A stretch of DNA of 64,000 nucleotides from Bradyrhizobium stylosanthis (GTDB taxonomy: Bacteria > Pseudomonadota > Alphaproteobacteria > Rhizobiales > Xanthobacteraceae): positions 296,709 through 360,708 of the forward strand of contig NZ_LVEM01000001.1 in the NCBI RefSeq assembly GCF_001641335.1, read 5' to 3'. The notes below the pieces were generated by a model. The model was not told the DNA's origin and ran no database searches. It saw nothing but the letters and a program-made list of their open reading frames with translations. Shown here piece after piece: positions 41,856 through 50,289 of the stretch. Each line of letters opens with the position of its first letter. Position 1 is the first letter of the stretch. The translations under genes were made by a program, and so were the position numbers.

Positions 41856-43230
41856 GGCGACGCTTGCGCGGCGGGTACCGGCGCGCGAGCTCGCGGGCCA
41901 CGACGCTTTCCGGCTTCACGTTTGCGCCGGCAATCCAGATGTCGCTGACCTTGCCGCGCGCGTTGCGGACGCGGCGGACCGGCTCGCCATGGCTGGCATA
42001 GCCGGCCGCCGAGACGATCTTGCCGGTATCGCGGCCGGTGACCTCGATCTCGCCGGCATCCATGAACGGATTGTTGAACTGGGGATTGGCGACGAGCACG
42101 CGGTTGCCGGCCGGTACGAGATCGCTTGCGCCCCACATCGTCCACCAGCGGCCGGTCCAGTCACGCACGCGGCGATCGGGTGCGCCGCGCGTCCTGAAGA
42201 CGCGCAGGATCTGCATCGCGCCGTCCATCCAGAACGGCGCGGCGCCATCGAGTGAGTTGCTGAGGATGCTGATCGCGAGGTCGCAGGCGGGAATCGCAGA
42301 GGTCCGCGAGATGTAGCCCTGAAAACCGCCGCCATGGCCGAACCAGTCCCAGCCGTCGGTCTTGCCGGCGTTGACGCCCAGGCCGTAATAGGCCTCGAAG
42401 CTCTGCGGGATGCGCCAATGGTGCCGCGTCATCTCGCGGCGGCTGGCGATCGACAGCACGCTCTTCTTTGCATTGGGCGCGAGCTGCGCGAAGAAGCGGG
42501 CGGTGTCGGCGGCAGTAGCAACGAAGCCTGCGGCGGACGCCATCGCATGCGCGGGGTTGTCGCCCGGGATCACGCAGCGCTCGCCGAGCGGCAGCTTTCG
42601 CGTATGGCCGCGCGCGAACAGCGCGCCCCTCGGCAGCGGCGCATTCGGCTCGGTTTCGCGCAAGCCCGCAGGCTCGATGATCTCGCGCTTGATCCAGGCG
42701 GAGTAGGGCTCCTTGGTCACGGCTTCGATGACGAGGCCGATCAGGGCAAAACCGTGATTGGAATATTTGAAGCGTGTGCCCGCGTCGATCGCGGTCGGCA
42801 GCTTCAGCTCCGCGAGCAACTCCTTGGCGTTGAGATAGGGGCGGCTGTCGATGAACTGGCCGGAATCGGCGCCGTCCCGCGTCAGCCCGGCACTGTGCGA
42901 GAGCACCTGCGCGATCGTGGTTTCGGCGACGCGCGGATGCAGGCCGCCGACATATTGACCGACCGTGTCGTCAAGCCGGAGCTTGCGCTGCTCGCGCAGC
43001 TTCATGATGCCGGCCGAGGTGAAGCTCTTGGAGTGCGACGCGATGCGGAAGCGGTGGCGCGGGGTGAGCTTCTCGCCGGTGTCGAGATTGGCGAGCCCGA
43101 AGGCATGCTCCGCGACGATCTCGCCGCGATGGACGAAGGCGATGATGACGCCGGGCTGCTGGATTGTCGTCTGCTGGAATTCGATCCAGGAGCCGATGTA
43201 GTCGATCGCGGATCGCAGCCACGTATCCAT
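41845..43230 (-). CDS. Beta-lactamase-fold serine hydrolase
   Basis: A 461-residue protein with SHSK (Ser65, Lys68) as nucleophile motif and YSNHG as the Tyr motif, then HGGGFQGYIS as the third (HGG, equivalent to KTG). These are the complete class C/esterase motifs. A C-terminal domain from about residue 345 (beta-rich, WTGRWWTMWGASDLVPAG) is extra and typical of the peptidase-like S12 group. There is no signal peptide, so it is probably cytoplasmic. It may be an esterase or a D-aminopeptidase. It is transcribed after the TPR gene, separated by a terminator hairpin. Confidence 0.88.
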   Translation of the reverse strand: MDTWLRSAIDYIGSWIEFQQTTIQQPGVIIAFVHRGEIVAEHAFGLANLDTGEKLTPRHRFRIASHSKSFTSAGIMKLREQRKLRLDDTVGQYVGGLHPRVAETTIAQVLSHSAGLTRDGADSGQFIDSRPYLNAKELLAELKLPTAIDAGTRFKYSNHGFALIGLVIEAVTKEPYSAWIKREIIEPAGLRETEPNAPLPRGALFARGHTRKLPLGERCVIPGDNPAHAMASAAGFVATAADTARFFAQLAPNAKKSVLSIASRREMTRHHWRIPQSFEAYYGLGVNAGKTDGWDWFGHGGGFQGYISRTSAIPACDLAISILSNSLDGAAPFWMDGAMQILRVFRTRGAPDRRVRDWTGRWWTMWGASDLVPAGNRVLVANPQFNNPFMDAGEIEVTGRDTGKIVSAAGYASHGEPVRRVRNARGKVSDIWIAGANVKPESVVARELARRYPPRKRRPTP

Positions 43231-43285
43231 TGCGCACCAATTGTGGGGGAGAGGATTCGTGCGCGAAGGCTAGCCGAGAAAGCAG

Positions 43286-43316
43286 AACCGGCACAACCCC
43301 TGGGGTTGTGCCGGTT
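43286..43316 (-). terminator. Strong hairpin ending the TPR-gene transcript
   Basis: AACCGGCACAACCCC and GGGGTTGTGCCGGTT are separated by a single T, so the practical loop is CCTGG. On the minus strand TTCTGCTTTC follows, a weak T-rich tail. It lies between the TPR gene stop (43344) and the hydrolase start (43230). Confidence 0.75.
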
Positions 43317-43343
43317 CGCTTCGTTCTGACGACAGGAGATGAC

Positions 43344-43889
43344 TTAGTAGACGAGCGTCGCGCCGGTCGGCTTGTCGAGCGCTGCGGCAAGCGAGCGATA
43401 TTCCGAGCTGTCGGTGCCGGCGAGCGAGGCGATCTTGTTCAGATGATACTGCGCCTGTTCGCGGTTGCCCTGCTCGAGCTGCCAGAGGCCGTAATACTGC
43501 CAGGTGCGGACGTGGTTCGGATCGTCCTTCAGCGCCAGCTCGTAATAGACCTTCGACGACTGATAGTCGCCGAGCTTGCGATAGGAATAGCCGATCAGGT
43601 TCGCGACGTCGGCAACGTCATCGCGCTTGAGCGACTTCAGCTGACCGATCGCGCCGGTGTAGTCGTGGTTGTCGTAGATCGTGGTGTACGCGGTGCGATA
43701 GGCCGCAAGGAATTTCGGATCGCTGACGGAAGAGCTCTTCTTCTTGCCCTTCTTGGACGAGGAGGAGTCCGATTTCGGCGGCGAGGACGGCTCGTCACTG
43801 CCAGCGGCGTAGGCGCTGGACAGCACCGGAGCAGCCGCCAGCGACACGGCGACAAGGCCCGGCAGCAGAAGCATTGAGAGTTTGCGCAT
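43344..43889 (-). CDS. Exported TPR protein
   Basis: A 181-residue protein with a signal peptide (MRKLSMLLLPGLVAVSLAAA), a Ser/Lys-rich linker (residues about 35-57), and two to three TPR units: VADVANLIGYSYRKLGDYQS, YYELALKDDPNHVRTWQYYG and LWQLEQGNREQAQYHLNKIA. TPR proteins build complexes; a periplasmic role in assembly or scaffolding is likely, but no partner is visible. Monocistronic, ended by the hairpin at 43286-43316. Confidence 0.85.
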   Translation of the reverse strand: MRKLSMLLLPGLVAVSLAAAPVLSSAYAAGSDEPSSPPKSDSSSSKKGKKKSSSVSDPKFLAAYRTAYTTIYDNHDYTGAIGQLKSLKRDDVADVANLIGYSYRKLGDYQSSKVYYELALKDDPNHVRTWQYYGLWQLEQGNREQAQYHLNKIASLAGTDSSEYRSLAAALDKPTGATLVY

Positions 43890-44141
43890 CTAAGTTCTCC
43901 CGTATGGAACGTGGCGATCCTACACGATTGCCCGAAGACCGGAACACCCGGGGGACGAAAACATTCCCGCTTCGCACGATCTATTCCCCGAAAGCCGGAT
44001 GACAAACTTGTCATCCAGATGAACGGAGGCCTGCAACCGGCTTCAGACTGGGTTCAGCGCGCGGCGCCTAGGCTCCCACCTACGATCGAAGGGTTGGCGA
44101 GAGGGCGCCGCCTCAAGATCCTTCCAAGAGGAGACCACACC

Positions 44142-44510
44142 ATGCTGAAGACCATTTCCGCAGCCTTGCTCGCAGCCTCCGTGATCGCAGCCCCGGCCTT
44201 CGCGGCCGAGGCCGGCAAGACCACAACGACCGCGCCGGTGATCAAGGCGGACCAGAGCCAGACCAAGGCGGCCACCACTGCCGCGAAGCCGGACGCCGGC
44301 GTCAAGGCCGACACCAAGGCCGCCGACGTCAAGGCGGATGCCAAGGTCGACACCAAGTCGAAGGCGATGAATGCCAATGCGGCGGTGACGCCCGACGAGC
44401 ACAAGATCGTGCGCAAGCATCGCCATCACCACAAGCAGGTGTCATCGAAGAAGTCGCCGAAGGCGCAGCCCGACGTCACCAAGCCGGTGACGACCGAGAA
44501 GCGCAGCTAA
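44142..44510 (+). CDS. Small exported Lys/Ala-rich protein with His cluster
   Basis: A 122-residue protein: signal peptide MLKTISAALLAASVIAAPAF ending FAA-E, then a highly charged low-complexity region of Ala, Lys, Asp and Thr with near-repeats KADTKAADVKADAKVDTKSK. A cluster HKIVRKHRHHHKQ near residue 90 could bind metal or polyanions. AGAGGAG before the ATG at 44142 fixes the start, and the frame upstream to 43911 is not used. Probably an intrinsically disordered periplasmic protein. Function unknown. Confidence 0.75.
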   Translation: MLKTISAALLAASVIAAPAFAAEAGKTTTTAPVIKADQSQTKAATTAAKPDAGVKADTKAADVKADAKVDTKSKAMNANAAVTPDEHKIVRKHRHHHKQVSSKKSPKAQPDVTKPVTTEKRS

Positions 44511-44722
44511 GTCTGATCCCGCGCGGCGGCATCCCTGGCATTGCCCTGCTGCCGCGTGCGGAGTTCAGGCCCGTCCCGCCGTTCGGCGTCTTGCGCGAAA
44601 GCGCGAGGTGCCGGCGGCGGGCCGGTGCGTTGTGCAAGCGAATTCCCTTCGCGCTGCCTTGGAGCCAGGCGGTGTTGGAGCTAGAACGTCTCCTGATTGT
44701 GGGCGAGCGGAGACCGTGACCG

Positions 44723-45154
44723 GTGGGGCGATTGGCGAAACGTGCGGCGAAGCCGGCACTGATCCTGGCATTGCCGCTGGCGCTCGCAGCGTGTTTCGGC
44801 AGCGGCGGTGATCGTCCCGGCCTGGACGGGACCCAGGCCGGAGGCCCGCAGCCGTTTCCCGACAATTTCCGCAGCGACACGCTGGCCTTGATGCGCGCCT
44901 ATCTCAACAACCCCGTCGGCGTGCGCGACGCCACCATGTCCGAGCCGGTGCTGCGCGAGATCGGCGGACGGCAGTTCTATGTCGCCTGCCTGCACTTCAC
45001 GCCACGCGAGAGTGACGGCAGCTACAAGGCCATGCGCGAGCGGGCCGCCGTCTTCGTCAACGGACGGGCCGATCGCGTCCTCGACCGCGCCGGCGAGCTC
45101 TGCGCGGGCGCGGTTTACGGTCCCTTTCCGGAACTGGAAAAGATGACGCGGTAG
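44723..45154 (+). CDS. Putative lipoprotein
   Basis: A 143-residue protein starting at GTG (MGRLAKRAAKPALILALPLA) with a clear lipobox LAAC at residues 21-24, so it is likely anchored to the membrane. The mature part reads QPFPDNFRSDTLALMRAYLN, MSEPVLREIGGRQFYVACLH, and ends with ELCAGAVYGPFPELEKM. I know this kind of rhizobial small lipoprotein only as hypothetical. A TTG at 44732 would also give a start within the basic lead. It is monocistronic. Confidence 0.78.
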   Translation: MGRLAKRAAKPALILALPLALAACFGSGGDRPGLDGTQAGGPQPFPDNFRSDTLALMRAYLNNPVGVRDATMSEPVLREIGGRQFYVACLHFTPRESDGSYKAMRERAAVFVNGRADRVLDRAGELCAGAVYGPFPELEKMTR

Positions 45155-45428
45155 CGCAAAGCCCGCCTTCATCGCCGCCTGCTAGAACGATGCCGGCCGG
45201 AGCCGCCGGATCACATTTTGGCGAGCTTTGAACGGGGCGGAATTGCCTTGCGACTAATCGTGACGGCAGGTCTTGCGCAAACGACGAAATTGGTCGGTGC
45301 AAGGCAACGTGACGATGTTGCCACCCCGTCACAGTTGCGAACGATCAACGTTCCGGCATCGCCGCGAAGCAACCAAATTCACGCCACGTTGTTTGCTGAG
45401 GGTCGATTTTGAAAGAACGGGGATGCAC

Positions 45429-46136
45429 ATGAAGACGATTTTGCTGGGCGCAGTCGCCTTGCTTGCGCTGGCCGCGCCGGCCGCAGCGGCGGACATGCAG
45501 CCGCGCCCCTACACCAAGGCACCGGCCTATACGCCGCCGCAGGTGATCTACAACTGGACCGGTTTCTACATCGGCGGCCATGTCGGCGGCGCGTTTGCCG
45601 GCGACAGCAGCTTCCAGTCGAGCGACGCCCGCTTCCTGGGCGGCGTGCAGGGCGGCTTCGACTACCAGTTCGCGCCCAATTGGGTCGTGGGTATCGAAGC
45701 CCAGTACTCCTGGCTGCCGACCAACAATAACGGCGTGACGTTCCCGGCTGGCACCCAGGTGACCTCCAACACCGACCAGCTCGGCTCGGTGACGGGCCGC
45801 ATCGGCTACACCTGGGGTCCGACGCTGCTCTACGCCAAGGGCGGTTACGCCTGGCGCAACGGCGGCCTCGGCGTCAACGTCGCGGGCGTGCCCACGGGCT
45901 TCACCGCGACCGGCAACAACAAGGACGGCTATACCGTCGGCGCCGGCCTCGAATACATGTTCGCGCCGAACTGGTCGGCCAAGGCCGAGTACCAGTACTA
46001 CAATTTTGGCAGCACGACCTTCACGGCCGGTCCGGCCGACATCGTCGGCGTCCGCGGCCGGGACGACGAGCATACGGTCAAGGTCGGTGTGAACTATCGC
46101 TTCGGCTGGGGCGGCCAGCCGGCCTCGCGCTACTGA
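45429..46136 (+). CDS. Outer-membrane beta-barrel protein (Omp25/Omp31-like)
   Basis: A 235-residue porin-like protein. The signal peptide is MKTILLGAVALLALAAPAAA; the mature start ADMQPRPYTKAPAYTPPQVI is a family signature, then YNWTGFYIGGHVGGAFAG and eight strands, closing with KVGVNYRFGWGG. It belongs to the OmpW/Omp25 type eight-stranded barrels of alphaproteobacteria. It sits in the outer membrane and may have a structural or adhesion role. An in-frame ATG at 45423 is 2 codons earlier; the 45429 ATG has better ribosome-site spacing. A perfect terminator follows. Confidence 0.92.
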   Translation: MKTILLGAVALLALAAPAAAADMQPRPYTKAPAYTPPQVIYNWTGFYIGGHVGGAFAGDSSFQSSDARFLGGVQGGFDYQFAPNWVVGIEAQYSWLPTNNNGVTFPAGTQVTSNTDQLGSVTGRIGYTWGPTLLYAKGGYAWRNGGLGVNVAGVPTGFTATGNNKDGYTVGAGLEYMFAPNWSAKAEYQYYNFGSTTFTAGPADIVGVRGRDDEHTVKVGVNYRFGWGGQPASRY

Positions 46137-46171
46137 TCCGCCAGCGGGTCCAAAGGCATCGAATATCTGAC

Positions 46172-46201
46172 AAAGGCCGGCTCCCAGCCGGCCTTTCGTT
46201 T
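46172..46201 (+). terminator. Intrinsic terminator after the outer-membrane protein
   Basis: AAAGGCCGGCT (46172-46182) and AGCCGGCCTTT (46186-46196) pair perfectly around CCC, followed by CGTTTG. The A-tract on one side and T-tract on the other make it bidirectional in form. Confidence 0.85.
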
Positions 46202-46399
46202 GGCGGCTCCTTTGCGTCCCGGTCCGCCGTTTGCTTTGCGTGAACCATCTGGCGCGTCATTTGCAAGCAAACATTCCGGCACGCGGTTTCTCACGCGTGT
46301 CATGGGGCGGGCGTAAAGCAAAAATAATTTTTGCCGCTTACGGAACTCGCGCTCCGGAACGCGTTATATGACAATTACCGGGCTGGTGGGACGACGGTC

Positions 46400-46642
46400 A
46401 TGCGTATCTTGGTGTCGGCGACAGTGCTCTCGTGCTTCCTCACCCTGCCGTGCGCTGCCCAAACAATCCTCAAATCCGAGCCTCTGATGCTGGCACCCTA
46501 TGAGGTGGCCTTCGTCAAGGACGCCTCGTGTCCGTCCGGCAAGGTGCTGAAGGTGACCGGCGCGATCCGCGGGCTGCACCGCCGCAAGGCCTGCGTGGTG
46601 CTGGCTGGCGAGCAGGCTTCGCTGGCGACCGCGACGCCCTGA
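46400..46642 (+). CDS. Small exported protein (possibly DUF6719-like)
   Basis: An 80-residue protein: signal peptide MRILVSATVLSCFLTLPCAA, then KSEPLMLAPYEVAFVKDASC, PSGKVLKVTGAIRGLHRRKA, CVVL. Two Cys may pair. I recall a rhizobial family with the phrases APYEVAFV, CPxGKVLKVTG and RRKxCV, possibly DUF6719, but this is memory only. The region upstream has GGAAC and CGTT but with a 15-base spacer, so no EcfG call is made. Start at 46400 is preferred over 46331 by the signal peptide. Confidence 0.75.
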   Translation: MRILVSATVLSCFLTLPCAAQTILKSEPLMLAPYEVAFVKDASCPSGKVLKVTGAIRGLHRRKACVVLAGEQASLATATP

Positions 46643-46666
46643 TCTTTCCGGCGTCCGGGCCAGCCT

Positions 46667-46921
46667 TCAGGAATTCAGCTCGAGCTCCATCCGGGACTGG
46701 TGCTCGGCCTCGGCCTTGTTCTTCGCGGGGTCCTCGCCCTGGGCGGCGCGGCACGGCTTGATCTCGTAATCGTTGTCCAGCACTCGGCGCGGCCCATGGC
46801 GCTCCTCGTCGGTGCTGACATCCACGACCAGGCCACTCCGCTGCGCGAGTTTCCAGACGTCGGCCTCGTCGGGGTAGGCCTTGCTGATTTGGGCATCGTT
46901 GCAGAACAGGGCGTAGGGCAT
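46667..46921 (-). CDS. Small conserved hypothetical protein, EcfG-type promoter
   Basis: An 84-residue soluble protein starting MPYALFCNDAQISKAYPDEA, with DVWKLAQRSGLVVDVSTDEE, RRVLDNDYEIKPC and a highly charged tail. I recall such proteins opening MPYALFCNDAQ in Bradyrhizobium as hypothetical. GGAG and GGAAAG precede the ATG at 46921 and a strict GGAAC-N17-CGTT promoter is 26-51 bases upstream, so it is probably induced in the general stress response. Cys7 and the last Cys are its only cysteines. No function is proposed. Confidence 0.78.
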   Translation of the reverse strand: MPYALFCNDAQISKAYPDEADVWKLAQRSGLVVDVSTDEERHGPRRVLDNDYEIKPCRAAQGEDPAKNKAEAEHQSRMELELNS

Positions 46922-46946
46922 TCTTTCCGCTCCGGGAAAGCCCGTT

Positions 46947-46972
46947 AACGACTCCGGCGGGCCAGGGGTTCC
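46947..46972 (-). promoter_or_regulatory. Sigma-EcfG-type promoter for the 46667-46921 gene
   Basis: GGAAC (46972-46968) and CGTT (46950-46947) on the minus strand, spacer exactly 17. Expected start of transcription near 46940, giving a leader of about 19 bases with the ribosome site in it. Confidence 0.75.
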
Positions 46973-47096
46973 GGCCCGATGGACGATCACGGGGCCGTGA
47001 ACGGGCTGCCCGGGCCTTGAGTCGTAAACGAGTCCTGAATCCCTAAAAAAAGAATCCGTGGGACTCTCCGGCTGGAATCAGCGGATGTTTTGGCCC

Positions 47097-47204
47097 ATGA
47101 CGAGCGACCTCAAAACCTCCTGCGGGCACATGCTCCTGCCGCTGACGCTGGCGCTGTTCAGCGCCTGCGCAGCCAATCTCTGGATGGTTTGGTCCTGGTT
47201 GTAG
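47097..47204 (+). CDS. Possible 35-residue hydrophobic peptide
   Basis: ATG at 47097 opens MTSDLKTSCGHMLLPLTLAL, continuing FSACAANLWMVWSWL to a TAG at 47202-47204. One hydrophobic helix spans residues about 12-35. The ribosome site is not clear (GGATG at 47083-47087 is weak). It is 22 bases before the convergent gene end at 47226. Such small membrane peptides are common in stress regulons, but this one could also be chance. Confidence 0.35.
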   Translation: MTSDLKTSCGHMLLPLTLALFSACAANLWMVWSWL

Positions 47205-47225
47205 GTGCCCGCGGACGGGCCGGCC

Positions 47226-47621
47226 TTACTTTTCGGCCGGCGGAGGCGGGGCGACGTCGCGGATGGCCGCGCGGAGCTTTGACAGGGTCGCCGCGCAATA
47301 TTCCTCGCGCTCGCGTTCGAACCGCTCCTGGTGCTTGCGGAAATTCGCGATCCGGGCCTGCATCTCGGTGCGGAAATCGCTGGCCATGCGAGACGGCGGG
47401 ACCGGGAGGGGCCGAGGAGGCTCCGGCGGAGGAGGTGTCGGCGTGGGCGGCTCAGCCTCGACCGCAACCGTAACCGCCTGGATGGTCACGATCTCCGTGG
47501 TTACCTCGAAAGCAGCAGGCGAGGGCTCCGGCGGATGGAATTCATCCTTCTTGCCGGTGACGGATTGGACGAAGGCCATTGTCTGCGCGATCAGTGCGTC
47601 GCGCTCTCTGATCCACTTCAT
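47226..47621 (-). CDS. Hypothetical protein with Pro-rich middle
   Basis: A 131-residue protein: an N-terminal helix (MKWIRERDALIAQTMAFVQS), a Pro/Thr/Glu-rich segment at about residues 55-76, then a helical, basic part (RTEMQARIANFRKHQERFER, EYCAATLSKLRAAIRDV). No signal peptide or recognised domain. The bias toward charged helices suggests a coiled coil. Convergent with the 35-residue candidate and facing away from the gene at 47731. Function unknown. Confidence 0.6.
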   Translation of the reverse strand: MKWIRERDALIAQTMAFVQSVTGKKDEFHPPEPSPAAFEVTTEIVTIQAVTVAVEAEPPTPTPPPPEPPRPLPVPPSRMASDFRTEMQARIANFRKHQERFEREREEYCAATLSKLRAAIRDVAPPPPAEK

Positions 47622-47730
47622 GGGCTAATCCACCCCTTGCTGCGACCATTCCACCAAAGGTCGAGGACCGAATCAAGAAGGTATCCCGCAAGGGATTGCA
47701 TATTTTTCCCGGTCGCCCGACAGTGGGCGA

Positions 47731-47901
47731 ATGGAAGCCGGGAAAGAAATAGAAGAGTCGGACGACGTGGAAGGCTTGAGACTGGTTCGTGCCTTTCTCT
47801 TGTTATCGCCCGACAGACGAGCTGAGGTGATCGCGTTCGCCGAGGAACTGGCCCGTGCTCATGCCGACGCCAAGGAAGGCGAGGGCACGCCGGCGCGGTG
47901 A
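47731..47901 (+). CDS. Small acidic protein, 56 residues
   Basis: Opens at ATG 47731 with MEAGKEIEESDDVEGLRLVR and runs on through AFLLLSPDRRAEVIAFAEEL to a TGA at 47899-47901. The phrase LLSPDRRAEVIAFAEELA is like the short helix-rich proteins that go with XRE regulators (I recall similar LLSPEKRAEVIAFAE proteins in rhizobia). A single alpha-helical unit is predicted. It is tail to tail with the membrane protein at 47905, 3 bases apart. Function unknown. Confidence 0.65.
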   Translation: MEAGKEIEESDDVEGLRLVRAFLLLSPDRRAEVIAFAEELARAHADAKEGEGTPAR

Positions 47902-47904
47902 GGG

Positions 47905-48096
47905 CTATCGCTGGCGCGGATTGACGTTGGGCACGAAGGGCGCCCCGATCACCCGCACGGGCTCCAGGGCGGTGGTCTCGATCGACCCTCTGTCGGCGAC
48001 CTGCCGCTCCGGCGGCGGTCCGACCACCGGCTCGAGCAGCGCAAGCGTGCCGGCCACGATGGTGCAGCACAGCGTCACTGTCCCCAACAGAACCAT
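47905..48096 (-). CDS. Small membrane protein, EcfG-type promoter
   Basis: A 63-residue protein from ATG 48096 (MVLLGTVTLCCTIVAGTLAL) with one transmembrane helix and a polar, Pro-rich tail ending PNVNPRQR. ATG at 48123 gives 72 residues, but the promoter at 48132-48157 would make that message nearly leaderless, while GGGAAGA stands about 10 bases before 48096. The strict GGAAC-N17-CGTT site makes it a likely general-stress-response gene. It resembles the protein at 31456 in size and layout but not in sequence. Confidence 0.72.
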   Translation of the reverse strand: MVLLGTVTLCCTIVAGTLALLEPVVGPPPERQVADRGSIETTALEPVRVIGAPFVPNVNPRQR

Positions 48097-48131
48097 GTTT
48101 CGATTTTCTTCCCGGATCCTCATGGGCCGAA

Positions 48132-48157
48132 AACGACCGGCGCGAGCACTTTGTTCC
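48132..48157 (-). promoter_or_regulatory. Sigma-EcfG-type promoter for the small membrane protein
   Basis: GGAAC (48157-48153) and CGTT (48135-48132) on the minus strand, spacer exactly 17. Transcription is expected near 48125, leaving about 29 bases to ATG 48096. Confidence 0.72.
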
Positions 48158-48340
48158 GGCGGGGCTGGCGGCCCGGACGCCGGCGAAAATGCGCCCAAGC
48201 TGACGTGAAGCTTACGGGAAGGCGGCAGAAGGTTATTTTTCCGTATGACTACCCGCCTCAACTGGCATCAAATTTTAACGATGACCGGTTCCAATGCACG
48301 TTGCTGGGATTATGCCCTGAAAAATCATTGGACGGCTGAG

Positions 48341-50038
48341 ATGAGCTTTTTGAACAATCTGAAGATCGTGTGGAAGGTCGCGTTGATCGTGGCCGTGATG
48401 GGCTGCGCCATGATCGCTGTCGCGGGCTTCGGCGCGCGCGAGCTCTCCGCGACCGTCGACGGATTTGGCGAGCTCGCCGCCGCGCAGTCCTCGGCCCTCA
48501 ACCTGACGCGCGCCCAGCGCCGTGCCGAGACCTATCACGCGGCGCTCTATGCGGTTTTCACCGAGGCGACGGAGGCGGGCAATGCCGGCCGCCTCAAGAC
48601 CGCGAACCAGAACCGCGCCGAGATCGCCCAGTATCTCGATGCCGCGGAGAAGGACGATCCGTCCCGCTCGAGCCAGATCAAGAGCATCGCAGACCAGCTC
48701 AAGGCCGCCTTCACCAGCTGCGATCCGGTGCTCCAGGCGGGCGCGCAGGCGAGCAGCATGGACGAGAACGCCAAGGCTGCCGAACGCGCGCACAAGGAGT
48801 GCGATCCGGTGCTGGATGCATCGCTCGCGCGCATCGTCCAGTTCGTGACCGAGACGGCGCAGGCGACGGCCAAGCGCAAGGAAGCCATCATCCGCGATGC
48901 CAGGTCTGCGACCTGGACCGTGATGGGCGTCAGCGCCGGCGGCCTCGTGATGGGCATCGCGATCGCGCTGTTCATCGGCTTCAACGCGATGTCGCGGCCG
49001 ATCGCCCGGCTCAAGCTCGCCATGGAGGGCCTTGCCCGCAACGATCTCAAGATTGACGTGCCCGAGAAGGAGCGCCGCGACGAGATCGGCGACATGGCCA
49101 AGACCGTCGAGATCTTCAAGACCAACGGGCTCGAGGTCGAGCGGCTCAAGGCGGCGCAGGCGGAAGCCGAGAAGCAGGCGGCAGAGCAGCGCCGCCGCGA
49201 CATGGTCAACCTTGCCGACGGCTTCGAGCGGGCGGTCGGCGAGATTATCGAGACGGTCGGCTCGGCGTCCACCGAGCTCGAGGCATCGTCCTCGACGCTG
49301 GCCACCACCGCGCATCGCGCACAGGAGCTGACCTCGGTCGTGGTCGCCGCTTCGGGCGAGGCCACCGGCAACGTGCAGTCGGTCGCGACCGCGACGGAAG
49401 AGCTGTCCTCGTCCGTGAACGAGATCAGCCGCCAGGTGCAGGAATCGGCGCGGATGGCGGGCGAGGCCGTCACCCAGGCGCGCACCACGACGGAGCGCGT
49501 GAGCGAGCTCTCGGTCGCGGCCACGCGCATCGGCGACGTCGTCGAGCTGATCAACACCATTGCCGGCCAGACCAATCTTCTGGCGCTGAACGCCACGATC
49601 GAGGCGGCACGCGCCGGCGAGGCCGGCCGCGGCTTCGCGGTCGTCGCCTCCGAAGTGAAGACGCTGGCCGAACAGACCGCGAAGGCGACCGGCGAGATCA
49701 GCCTGCAGATTTCCGGCATCCAGACCGCGACGCAGGAATCGGTGAACGCGATCCGCGACATCTCCGCGACGATCGAACGGCTCTCTGAAGTGTCGTCGAC
49801 CATCGCTGCGGCCGTCGAGGAGCAGGGCGCTGCGACCCAGGAGATCTCGCGCAACGTGCAGCAGGCCGCGCACGGCACCCAGCAGGTCTCCTCGAACATC
49901 ACCGACGTGCAGCGCGGCGCGGCCGAGACCGGCTCGGCCTCCTCGCAGGTGCTTTCGACCGCCAAGATGCTGGCCACCGACAGCAACCGGTTGAAGGACG
50001 AGGTCGGCAAATTCCTGCGCACGGTGCGCGCGGCCTAA
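48341..50038 (+). CDS. Methyl-accepting chemotaxis protein
   Basis: A 565-residue receptor. TM1 is at residues about 10-30 ([20 protein letters not shown]), the periplasmic helical domain (about 35-190) has two Cys ([17 protein letters not shown]), TM2 is [20 protein letters not shown], then HAMP and a long cytoplasmic signalling domain. The hairpin tip, [20 protein letters not shown] followed by [19 protein letters not shown], is intact for CheA/CheW binding. The ligand cannot be read. ATG at 48341 is chosen although the frame is open from 48245. No che genes are adjacent. A GC-rich hairpin (50043-50067) ends the message. Confidence 0.94.
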   Translation: MSFLNNLKIVWKVALIVAVMGCAMIAVAGFGARELSATVDGFGELAAAQSSALNLTRAQRRAETYHAALYAVFTEATEAGNAGRLKTANQNRAEIAQYLDAAEKDDPSRSSQIKSIADQLKAAFTSCDPVLQAGAQASSMDENAKAAERAHKECDPVLDASLARIVQFVTETAQATAKRKEAIIRDARSATWTVMGVSAGGLVMGIAIALFIGFNAMSRPIARLKLAMEGLARNDLKIDVPEKERRDEIGDMAKTVEIFKTNGLEVERLKAAQAEAEKQAAEQRRRDMVNLADGFERAVGEIIETVGSASTELEASSSTLATTAHRAQELTSVVVAASGEATGNVQSVATATEELSSSVNEISRQVQESARMAGEAVTQARTTTERVSELSVAATRIGDVVELINTIAGQTNLLALNATIEAARAGEAGRGFAVVASEVKTLAEQTAKATGEISLQISGIQTATQESVNAIRDISATIERLSEVSSTIAAAVEEQGAATQEISRNVQQAAHGTQQVSSNITDVQRGAAETGSASSQVLSTAKMLATDSNRLKDEVGKFLRTVRAA

Positions 50039-50066
50039 CGGCGCGCGGCGGCATCCGTCCGCCGCG

Positions 50067-50180
50067 CTATCGCGCCAGCAGAAATGCCATGGCGACGATG
50101 AACAGGACGGCCGTCGCGACGACGGCCGCAGCCGCGCCGGCGGCTATTTTCGCTTTCTCTCGGGTGGTCGTGGAGCGCAT
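50067..50180 (-). CDS. Possible 37-residue membrane peptide
   Basis: A short frame MRSTTTREKAKIAAGAAAAV continuing VATAVLFIVAMAFLLAR. One transmembrane helix follows a basic lead, a normal topology. There is no strong ribosome site. The gene is convergent with the chemotaxis receptor; the shared hairpin at 50043-50067 (GCGCGGCGG with CCGCCGCGC) overlaps its stop. Moderate evidence only. Confidence 0.45.
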   Translation of the reverse strand: MRSTTTREKAKIAAGAAAAVVATAVLFIVAMAFLLAR

Positions 50181-50289
50181 CGGGAGCAGACGGGCCGGAT
50201 GACGCGAGCAGCTTCGCGCGCGATGATGTCGGACGTTGTTCTGCCAGTATAGTCTGGTTGCCTCCCAATTCCGAGTCGCGAGCGGTCCG

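Noticed and set aside
46343..46366. GGAAC and CGTT before the 46400 gene
   Set aside because: The spacer is 15 bases, outside the 16-17 of the EcfG consensus.
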